Assembly: GCA_963922205.1 (NCBI GenBank)
Contig: CAWUHX010000393.1
Location: 1-64,000 of the forward strand
Source of the DNA: Romanomermis culicivorax
Lineage: Eukaryota; Nematoda; Enoplea; Mermithida; Mermithidae
Direction of reading: 5' to 3'
Length of the DNA: 64,000 nt
Under the pieces are notes generated by a model, which made no database searches, had not been told where the DNA came from, and saw nothing but the letters and a program-made list of their open reading frames with translations. Shown in pieces: positions 37,601 through 48,000 of the stretch. Every line of letters starts with the position of its first letter. Within the stretch, counting starts at the first letter, position 1. Position numbers and translations under genes: made by a program.

Positions 37601-40600
37601 TTATGTTTTTTTTCTGATTTTATCTTACTTTTTGCTATGTTTTCGTTTTTTGTTATATTTTTGTGTTTTATTCTTGTTTTTTATATTTTCTTTGCTTTTT
37701 TCGTTTTTGTTATATCTTTGTGTTTTTCTCTTGTTTTCGTTTTTTGTGAGATTTATTTGCAATTTTTGTTTTTTGTTATGTTTTTGTTTTTTTTGTGAGA
37801 TTTATTTGCAATTTTTGTTTTTTGTTATGTTCTTGCCTGCGTTTTTTATCTGAATTTTTGCAATTTTCTTTTGTTTTTTTTTTGTATTTTTTTCTCGTTT
37901 TTCCGTTTTTTTTGTTTTTTTTCCGTAATTTGAGTTTTTCGTTTTATTTTTGTGTCTTTTTTTCTTGCTTTTGTGTATTGACCAACCTGGGCTTAGGTTT
38001 GAAATACTCATCAAGCTGCATTTTTATCTAAATATTAATTATTTTTGCTTAATGGCAAATGGCCAAACAGAAAACTCACTTTTGGAAAATAATCGTAAAA
38101 AAGCAAATTGCGATAAGAAATTTCGTCATTTCGCTTAAAAAAATTTTCTTTATACTCGTTTTTGTTTCTTCCTTTTTGTATTTTATCTTCATTTTTATTT
38201 TATTTGACGTTTTGGACTAAAATCTAGAGATTTGATTTTTTACACAAAAAATGACTAAAATTAGATGTTTTTGAAATTTCAATACTATTTTTTGCTTTTA
38301 TTTTGTGTTTTTTCTTTCTTCTCGTTGTGGTTTCTTTATTTTTTGTAATTGATTCCTTATTTTGTTATTTTTTGCTTTATTTTTGTTTTTTTCTGCTATT
38401 TTCACGATTTACATGTTTTTTCTGCTTTTTCGATGTTTTTGTTTTTTTCTGATTGCTCCCTTTTCATCTATTTTCATTTTCTCGTTTTCGATTTTACCAA
38501 TTTTAGCTTCGGTTTTTCGGTTCAATTTGTTTTTTTGTATTTTGTCTTCTTTTTTGTATTTTTTTCAGTCTAAAATTTAAAATTTTTATACAAAAATGGG
38601 TTAAGTTTATATACTATGTTTCGCTTCTATTTAGTGTTTTTTCTTGTTTCTGTTCTTTCTCTATTGTTGTTGTTTTTTAGCTTCTGTAATTTATGTTCTT
38701 TTTGCTGTATTTGCTTTGTTTTTGTTGTTTTTTCTTCAATTATTTTCACGATTTACATGTTTTTTCCAGTTTTTTGTTTTACTTTATTGTTTTTGTTTCT
38801 CTTTCTTATCGCCTATTTTATTTTCTTTCATTAGCAATTTTGTTTTTTCTTGTTTTGTATTTTATCAATTTTAGCTTCGTTTTCGTTTCTGTTTTATCGG
38901 TTTAAGTCATGTTTTTTCTTTTCTTATCGTTTTTTGTTGTTTCTTCGTTTTTTGACTTGTTTCTTGATTCGGCTTTTTTTCTTAATTTTTTCCTTTTTTG
39001 AATTTTAGTTTCGCTTTTTGAATTTTTCCTTAATTTTTGTATTTTTTCTTCATTTTCGTTTTCTTTTTTCTTCATATTTGTTTTCTTTTTTCTATTTTTT
39101 ATTTCCTTTTCTAAATTTTTCCATTTTCGTTTTTTCTTCATATTTGTTTCGTTTTTTGGTATTTTTCTCTTTCTTTTTTTCTGTAAAAATTTAAAATTTA
39201 ATTTTATGTTACAAAAGTTTTAAAATTAAAATTTTTTTCCTACAAAAATTTTATTTCTAAATTTATTTCAAAATACAACAAAAACAACAAAAAAAATTCC
39301 AATCTACTATTGTCTTTTCTTTTCTCATTGATTTTTGTTGTTGTTTCTTTGTTTTTTGACTTTTTGTTTATTTGGCTTTTTTTCTTAATTTTTTCCTTTT
39401 TTGAATATTAGTTTCGCTTTTTGAATTTTTTCTTAATTTTTGTATTTTTTCTTCATATTTGTGTCCTTTTTTGAATTTTTTTGTTTCCTTTTCTGAATTT
39501 TTTGTTGTTGTTTCTTTGTTTTTTGACTTTTTGTTTATTTGGCTTTTTTTCTCAATTTTTGTTTTCTTTTCTGTATTTTTCCTCATTTTCGTTTTCTGTA
39601 TGTTTAATTCATTTTCGTATTTTTTCTTCATATTTCTTTTCTTTTTTCTATTTTTTGTTTCCTTTTCTGAATTTTTTTCAATTTTTGTTTTTTCTTCATA
39701 TTTGTTACCTTTTTTCTATTTTTCTCTTTCTTTTTTTCTGTGAAATTTTAAAATTTAATTAAAATTTTTTTCTACAAAAATTTTATTTCTAAATTTTTTT
39801 TCAAAATATAACGAAAAACAAAAAAATCCCAATCTACTATTCTCTCAATTGATCCTCTTGCATTTTTTCGATCGCATGTTTTATCGGTTTAAGTTGTTGT
39901 TTCTTTGTTTTTTGACTTTTTGTTTATTTGGCTTTTTTTTCTTAATTTTTTTTTTCTTTCTGTATTTTTCTTCATTTTCGTTTTCTGTATGTTTCATTCA
40001 TTTTTGTATTTTTCCTTCATATTTGTTTGCTTTTTTTTGAATTTTTTTGTTTCCTTTTCTGAATTTTTTTATTTTTGTTTTCTCTTCATATTTGTTTCCT
40101 TTTTTTCTATTTTTCTCTTTCTTTTTTTCTGTAAAATTTTAAAATTTAATTTTATATTACAAAAATTTAAAAATTGAAATTTTTTTCCCACGAAAATTTT
40201 ATTTCTAATTTTTTTTCAAAATATAACAAAAAACGACAAAAAAATTCCAATCTACTATTGTCTTTTCTTTTCTCATCGATTTTTGTTGTTGGTTTTTTGA
40301 CTTTTTGTTTATTTGGCTTTTTTTCTTAATTTTTTCTCAATTTTTGTTTTCTTTCCTGTATTTTTCTTCATTTTCGTTTTCTGTATGTTTCATTCATTTT
40401 TGTATTTTTCCTTCATATTTGTTTGCTTTTTTTTGAATTTTTTTGTTTCCTTTTCTGAATTTTTTCATTTTTGTTTTTTCTTCATATTTGTTTCCTTTTT
40501 TTCTATTTTTCTCTTTCTTTTTTTCTGTAAAAATTTAAAATTTATTTTTATATTACAAAAATTTAAAAATTGAAATTTTTTTCCCACAAAAATTTTATTT

Positions 40601-41937
40601 CTAATTTTTTTTTGAAAATATAACAAAATACAACAAAAAAAATTCCAATCTACTATTGTTTTTTCTTTTCTCATCGATTTTTGTTGTTGATTTTTTGACT
40701 TTTTGTTTATTTGGCTTTTTTTTAAATTTTTTCTCAATTTTTGTTTTCTTTCCTGTATTTTTCTTCATTTTCGTTTTCTGTATGTTTCATTCATTTTTGT
40801 ATTTTTCCTTCATATTTGTTTGCTTTTTTTTTGAATTTTTTTGTTTCCTTTTCTGAATTTTTTCATTTTTGTTTTTTCTTCATATTTGTTTCCTTTTTTT
40901 CTATTTTTCTCTTTCTTTTTTTCTGTAAAAATTTAAAATTTAATTTTATATTACAAAAATTTAAAAATTGAAATTTTTTTCCCACAAAAATTTTATTTCT
41001 AATTTTTTTTTGAAAATATAACAAAAAACAACAAAAAAAAATTCCAATCTACTATTGTTTTTTCTTTTCTCATCGATTTTTGTTGTTGATTTTTTGACTT
41101 TTTGTTTATTTGGCTTTTTTTTAAATTTTTTCTCAATTTTTGTTTTCTTCCCTGTATTTTTCTTCATTTTCGTTTTCTGTATGTTTCATTCATTTTTGTA
41201 TTTTTCCTTCATATTTGTTTGCTTTTTTTTTGAATTTTTTTGTTTCCTTTTCTGAATTTTTTCATTTTTGTTTTTTCTTCATATTTGTTTCCTTTTTTTC
41301 TATTTTTCTCTTTCTTTTTTTCTGTAAAAATTTAAAATTTAATTTTATATTACAAAAATTTAAAAATTGAAATTTTTTTCCCACAAAAATTTTATTTCTA
41401 ATTTTTTTTTGAAAATATAACAAAAAACAACAAAAAAAAATTCCAATCTACTATTGTTTTTTCTTTTCTCATCGATTTTTGTTGTTGATTTTTTGACTTT
41501 TTGTTTTTTTGGCTTTTTTTTTAATTTTTTCTCAATTTTTGTTTTCTTTCCTGTATTTTTCTTCATTTTCGTTTTCTGTATGTTTCATTCATTTTCGTAT
41601 TTTTTCTTCATATTTGTTTCCTTTTTTTCTATTTTTTGTTTCCTTTTGTGAATTTTTTTTTCATTTTTGTTTTTTCTTCATATTTGTTTCCTTTTTTTCT
41701 ATTTTTCTCTTTCTTTTTTTCTGTAAAATTTTAAAATTTTAAAATTAAAATTTTTTTCCTACAAAAATTTTATTTCTAAATTTTTTTCAAAATATAACAA
41801 AAACCAAAAAAAAATTCGTCTACTAATCCCTCACAAATTTATTCTTGATTTTTTCCTTAATGGCGAATGGCCAAACAAAAAACTTACCTTTGGAAAATAA
41901 TCGTAAAAAAGCAAATTGCGATAAGAAATTTCGTCAT
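31607..41937 (-). CDS. Small secreted cysteine-rich protein (2 exons, duplicated first exon)
   Basis: Exon 2 is 31607-31859 and exon 1 is 41888-41937; they join in phase 2 across a 10,028-bp intron, giving about 100 residues. A second copy of exon 1 at 38080-38129 has the same signal peptide and also a good donor, leaving a 6,220-bp intron. Exon 1 encodes MTKFLIAICFFTIIFQ, a clear signal peptide. The mature part has nine cysteines, including LDCTKCPDQC, ALRCCATKKPC, YYDC and HDC, and ends with a TAA at 31607. I do not recognise the family; the pattern fits a disulfide-rich extracellular nematode protein. Exon 2 was found because it is the only codon-like sequence among kilobases of A/T runs and follows a CTTTTAG acceptor. 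The gene runs in the same direction as the ZP gene, 148 bp after its stop. Confidence 0.65.
31880..34340 (+). repeat. A-rich block inside the cysteine-rich gene intron
   Basis: A-rich on the + strand, hence U-rich just upstream of the 3' splice site in the minus-strand transcript. Contains AAACAACAACAATAAA and CTCTAAAATTAGTAAAAT words complementary to 28700-31500. Lys/Asn and Phe/Leu ORFs here are compositional. Confidence 0.75.
34740..36560 (+). repeat. Interstitial degenerate nematode telomere array (TTAGGC)n
   Basis: About 1.8 kb of hexamers TTAGGC, TTAGCC, TTAGGT and TTAGGG, all in the same orientation. A higher-order block containing AGCCTTAGGTTCCTTAGG recurs at about 34920, 35258, 35540, 35670, 35816, 35994 and 36228. 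TTAGGC is the standard telomere unit of nematodes. The array sits inside the intron of the minus-strand cysteine-rich gene. A 208-codon Leu/Gly/Arg ORF (+) and a 130-codon Lys/Pro ORF (-) are translations of the hexamer and not genes. Confidence 0.9.
36740..37980 (+). repeat. T-rich block, same word family as the mS31 intron
   Basis: Words TTTTTTATCTGATTTTT, TTTTTGTGTTTTTT and TTTTCGTTTTTTGTTATA match those at 21180-25165 in the same orientation, which suggests duplication between the two introns. No gene. Confidence 0.7.
38080..38129 (-). CDS. Alternative/duplicated first exon of the cysteine-rich gene
   Basis: Encodes the same 16-residue signal peptide as 41888-41937. It ends AA|GTGAGT in phase 2, where the other copy ends AG|GTAAGT, so the junction residue becomes Asn in place of Ser. 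Similarity extends into the flanks (about 38041-38140 against 41855-41945: GGCCAAACA downstream on the gene strand, TAAGCGAAATG or GAAGCGAAATG upstream). It could be an alternative promoter and first exon, or an assembly-supported duplication without function. Confidence 0.6.
38160..41830 (-). repeat. Inverted copy of the mS31 downstream region, with about 400-bp tandem units
   Basis: T-rich on the + strand. TTCCAATCTACTATTG recurs at about 39297, 39832, 40246, 40644, 41042 and 41442, giving near-identical units of about 398-400 bp from 40246 to 41442. On the minus strand each unit reads like the 3' flank of mS31 (TTTGTTATATTTTGAAA, GAAATAAAATTTTTGT). The outer end at about 41820 keeps GAGGGATTAG, the last codons of mS31. 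Six similar 66-90 codon Phe-rich ORFs per strand are repeats, not genes. Confidence 0.8.
39843..39874 (-). pseudogene. Captured fragment of the mS31 C-terminus
   Basis: On the minus strand GATCGAAAAAATGCAAGA, then GATCAATTGAGAGAATAG, encodes IEKMQEDQLRE and a stop, against IEKMQENEDQLRD and a stop in mS31. The difference is a 6-base deletion that keeps frame. It is followed by the mS31-like 3' flank. This proves that the inverted array came from the mS31 3' end. It is far too short to be functional. Confidence 0.75.
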
Positions 41938-42085
41938 TTCGCTTCGGGTAAAAATGTCAAAGTAGAGAGCAAAATATACCATAGATGAAGGCAGGTTTTC
42001 GCAAACATGGACCTTGTGACTATAAAACTAAACAAACATGGTCCGACGTGGGTCATCTGCGAGCGGAAAAAACCAGTTTTTATGG

Positions 42086-45000
42086 TCATTTTTTTCTCCT
42101 ATACAAAATAAACATCAAAACAGCACCGATAATCAGGGAAAAAATGACCAAAAATAGAAAAATGCATAGATAAAAATAAGTTAAAAATCCTTCTTTGCAA
42201 GTCGACCAGGCGTCCAATGCGCTAAAATTTTTCTTTTGAGCCGATGATAATAGATAATCTTCCACGAAAGAATAATCATCTGGGTGAGGGGAAAGAAAAA
42301 AATTGGTCGGAGAAGCGAGACGATTTGTCAAAAAAACCAAACCTGGGTTATAAATCCTCAAAGAATCGTAGACTTGTTGTTGTTTTTGCAAATTATCAAT
42401 CGAATGTCGGGCTTTTCGACTGGGATTTTGAATGCACGGTTCCTAAACAAATTATATACATATCGATAGATCTTGACGAGCTGTTTGCAAATATGTAAAT
42501 TTTATTTTTCTAGCTTGATTATTAGTTGATTTATGCGCGATTTAAGATTCTACAGTAAGCTGAATTTGCAGGAAGACTTTACGACCAAGTTTTCTCTGCG
42601 TATGACTAATCAAATTTTTAATAAATTGTATATAGATCGATAGATCTTGACGAGCTCTAACAGAATATGTAAATTATATTCTTTCAGCTCAATTATTGAT
42701 TGACTTATGGGTGATTTAAGATTCTACAGTAAGCTGAATTTGCACCAGGACTTTTCAACCAACTTTCCTCTACCCGTCAGGCCAAAAACTCTTAACAAAT
42801 TGAATACTGATCGATAGATCTCGACGAGCTCTAACAGAATATGTAAATTTTATTCTTCTAACTAAATTATTGACGGATTAATGAACGATTTAAGATTCTA
42901 CAGTAAGCTGAAGTTGCTGCAAGACTTTACAACCAAGTTTTTTCGATTCATGGCTAATCAAATTTTTAATAAATTGTAAATAGATCGATAGATCTTGACG
43001 AGCTCTAACAGAATATGTAAATTATATTCTTTCAGCTCAATTATTGATTGATTTATGGGCGATTTAAGATTCTACAGTAAGCTGAATTTGCAGCAGGACT
43101 TTTCAACCAACTTTCCTCTATCCGTTAGCCCAAAAACTTTTAATGAATTAAATACTGATCGATAGATCTTGACGAGCTCTAACAGAATATGTAAATTATA
43201 TTCTTTCAGCTCAATTATTGATTGACTTATGGGTGATTTAAGATTCTACAGTAAGCTGAATTTGCAGCAGGACTTTTCAACGAAGTTTCCTCTATCCGTC
43301 AGCTCAAAAACTTTTAATGAATTAAATACTGATCGATAGATCTTGACGAGTTCTAACAGAATTTGTAAATTTTATTCTTCCAGCTAAATTATTGACAGAT
43401 TAATGAGCGATTTAAGATTCTACAGAAAGCTGAAGTTGCTGCAAGACTTTACAACCAAGTTTTTTCGATTCATGGCTAATCAAATTTTTAATAAATTGTA
43501 TATAGATCGATAGATCTTGACGAGCTCTAACAGAATATGTAATTTTTATTCTTTTAGCTGAACTATTGACTCATTTATGGATGAATTAAGATTCTACTGT
43601 AACCTGAACTTGCAGGAAGACTTTACAACCAAGTTTCCTCCGTTCATGACCTGAAAAATTTTAATGAATTGTATACAGATCGATAGATCTTGACGAGGTC
43701 TAAGAGAATATCTAATTTTTATTCTTTTAGCTGAATTATTGATTGATTTATGGGCGATTTAAGATTCTACAGTAAGCTGAACTTGCAAGAGGTTTTTACA
43801 ATCAAGAATTTACTGTCTATAACTTTCGAAAATTTTAATGAATTGTACACAGATCGATAGATCTCGTTGTGTTCTATCAGAATATGCAAATCATATCTTC
43901 CAAAAATTAATATTGATCGATTTACATATGATTTAATGTTGTATAGTAAACTTCACTTGCAGGAGATTTTTACAATCAAGAATTTACTGTTTATAACTTC
44001 AAGAAATTTTCATGAGTTGTATATAGATCGATAGACCTCAACGACATCTATCAGAATATATAAATGTTTTTTGTCTAGCTCAATTATTGATCGATTTACG
44101 AGTGATTCAAAATTCTACGTAAACTGCATTTGTGGGAAAACTTTGTAATCAGGCTTTGACTGCCTGTGATTTCGATCAATTTCAGAGAATTATATACAGA
44201 TCGATAGATTTTGAAAAGCTCTATCCAGATATGTAAATTATATTGCGCTGACTTGATTATTGATCGATTAACGTGCAATTCAAAATTGTAAAGTAAACTA
44301 TACTTGCAAGAAGATTTCACAACTAAGTTCTCCCATTTTTAAAAAAATTCCGACGAACGTCATACAGATCGATAGATCTCGACGAGATCTTTCAAAATAT
44401 ATAAATTATATTTTTCTAGCTCGCTTATTGATTGATTTACGGGTGATTGAAAATTCTACAGTAAACTAACTGCAGCAAGTTTTCAGGACAAATCACCGAG
44501 TATTTTTGAATTTATCCTCAATTTTTCCACTTTACATTTTTCTGAGTTCACAATCAACTTACAGTAAACCAATCATCAGAATGTAAACACAGAGTCTTTT
44601 TGAAATTTCTACAGTAAACCACTCACCGGAAAGTTGCAGGATGAGCAAATATCCACCGAACAAGAAAAGTATACGTCCGTGGAAGCTGGAAATTTGAACG
44701 CTTTGAACGGCAACATATAACTAATGATGCCTTTCACATTTTTGACTCTAGTCATAGCACCCAGTGAGACACTAGGGCGAAGGGTACACCTGAAAATCGT
44801 GGGGTTACTGTAGGTCAAAATTTTTCCTACAGTAAAAAGCCTACCCTGCGCTATCCGTAAGATTGATACGTATCGACCCACCGCCATCAGTAGCGAAGCA
44901 GCTATGAGCAATAAGATCAATAATGGACAGATCTGTTCAAAAAAACTTACACTCTTCTTACTGTAGTTTTTTGATAGTTAACTGTATTAATCACCTTTAG

Positions 45001-48000
45001 TCTTTGATTTACCAGAAACGACCAGAACAACAGGTTCGCCCAATTTCAGAGGACGTCGAATGACAGCTTCTAAACTGGACAGTGTATTTGTTCGGCCATC
45101 CTTGATTTCCATCCATACTGTAGGTGTACTGTATCCTTCACGATCACTGCTCGCTGTCGTTGTCGGGTACAATTCAGTGGGTGTACTTTGATAGTCGGCG
45201 GTCAAAGCAGTGGGTATTATAGTTCTATATTACCATTGTATCAAAAATTAGCTTTTGTCATAGCTCACTGGATAAGGTGTCAGACTCATGGTATCAAGGT
45301 TCTAGGTTCGAGACCCTCTCCAGCCGAATTTTTTTATCATCAGAAATGCGAAAAGCTCACTCTGCAATGACAGTTTGGGCTGCATGTAGAGTATTTTTGA
45401 CAATTAGTGGTGAAAGCAGTAGGGATTATAGTTCTATACAAAAATTGATAATCAGCTGAATTTCATTCCCTAGCTCATTGGATAAGGTGTACCAGAATTG
45501 AAACAACTCCTAACTTCATTTCATAGCTCACTGGATAGCATACCAGACTTGCGATGTCAAGGTCCCAGGTTCGAGACCCTCTCTGGTCAAAATTTTTTTT
45601 TCTATAAAAAATGCAAAAAGCTCACTCTACGACGACAGTTTGGCCCGGATGAAGAGTATCTTTGATAATGTTCGAATCACGAATGTGATCATCGTGGATG
45701 GTGGTCGAAATTTTTTTCCTACGATCACAGACAAATAAGAATCGTCGATCATCGATAGTTTGCGTTTGGTGATCAAATTGGACATAAATTTCATTTTCGA
45801 GGTGTAAGAAGCGCTGAAGAAGAAAAGTATTGGTTAATGGATTATCTGGATGATAAGCCAATTTAGAAAATTCAACTCTGGTTTTGACAACTTTGGCCAA
45901 GTGTAACTCCATCTAGGTTGATGATATAATAAAATGAAATACATTGTCAGGTAGAGCCAAAAGTGATTTATTGATTGAATACAACGACATGTATCATTTT
46001 AATTAGAATTATTAGCTTATAAATTATGTAAATTAACAAAATACCATGTTATCCAGAAAGTTTTGATACTCAATAATTGAATCAAGAAAGAAGATAACCC
46101 AATGGCAACAAAAATTTCGAATAGAGCTTAAAAAGTTCTATCAATTGAGTGGAATAACATATATTGTTTCAATGGAACATGATTTCCTGTATATAAAGAC
46201 GCAAAATTTTCAAATAATCAAATTAAACATTCAAATGTTGATAAATTTGATCTTCAATAACTGGATCAAAAAAGAAGATAATTTAATACTGACTAAATTT
46301 TCGAATAGGTCTCGTCAAGGTCTATTGATTGAGCGGTGAAACACATATCTTCTACATTGAATATTATTTGCTCTATATAATTCAAGCAAATCTTCACCGA
46401 ATTATATAAAATATTTATAATCTGATAATTATGATCTGCAATAACTAACTCAATAGTGAAGATAAATTGACAACGAAACATTTTTTGAATAGAGCTCTAG
46501 AAATGCTATAGAATGAGTGGTATAACATATATATTTTCATGTGGAAAAGATAGTCATTATTAAATCGAATGAAACTTTCACATGATTCGGATAAATATTT
46601 ATACTCTTATAACTTTGGCTCTGCATAACTCATTCAAAAAAGATGATTGAGTGACAAAACTTCAATTTTTGAATAGATCTCGAGAAGATCTATGGATTGA
46701 GCAGTTTAACAAATATCTTTTACGAAAACATGCCTTTCTTCATGGAATTTAATCAAACTTTCCTGCAATTTGATTAAATATGTATACTTTGATAAATTTA
46801 ATCTGTAATAACTAATCCAAAAATTGAAATAGCTCAATAATGATATATTTTTTGGGTAGAGCTGGACAAATGCTATTGATTGAGGGGTAGAACATATGAC
46901 TTTTCAATTCAAAAAAACTTTCTTTTGATAATTTAATAAAACTTTCACTCAACTCGAATGAGAATATATACTGTAAAAGTTTTGACCCTAAGTAACTCAT
47001 TCAAAAAATATGATATACTGATGAAACTTTCATTTTTGTATAGAACTCGACAAGATCTATTGATTGAGTGGTTATACTTGCATCTTCTGAAGTAAAGATG
47101 ACTGTCATCATATGATTAAATGAAATTTTCACGCAATTCCATTGAATATTTACACTCTGCTAACTCTAATCTGCAATAACTAAATCAAAAATAAAGATAC
47201 ATCAATGATGACACATTTGTTGGATAGAGCTGGACAAATGCTATTGATTGAATGGTAAAACATATGAATTTCGATTTCAACAAAACTTTTTCTGGATAAT
47301 TGAATAAAACTTTCACGCAATTTGGATCACTTTTTATACTCTGATAACTTTGAACCTCAATAACTGAGTCAAAAAAATCGTTAGAGTGATAAAACTCCTA
47401 TTTTTGGATAGAATTCGACGAGATCTATTGATTGAGTGGTACAACACATATGTTTTGAAGTGAAGATCACTCTCATCATACGATTAAATAAAATTTCCAT
47501 GCAATGCTATTAAATATTTACACTCCCCTAACTTTGATCTGCAATAACTAATTGAAAAATGAAGGTAAATCAATAATAAAACAATTTTCCGATAGAGCTA
47601 AGCGAATTCTATTGATTGAGTATTATAACATGTAATTTTTTAATTTATGAAGACTTTCGTTGTATAATAAAATGAAATTTTTATATGATTTGATTAAATA
47701 TTTTTACTCTGATAACTTGGATTTACAATATCATATCTAAAAATTGAGATAAATGCATATAAACAAAATTTTCGAATAGACCTGGGAAAATGCTATCAAA
47801 TGAGTAGTATAACATATACCTTTCCAAGCGAAGGTGACTTCCTCTATATCATTAAATGAAACTTATATATTTCGATAAGTATACATACTCTAATATCTTT
47901 AAACCTCAATAACTCAGTCAAAAAAGATGATAGAGTGACGAAATTTAAATTTTTGAATAGAGCTCAACATGGGCTATCTACTAAAGTATATAATAAAATG

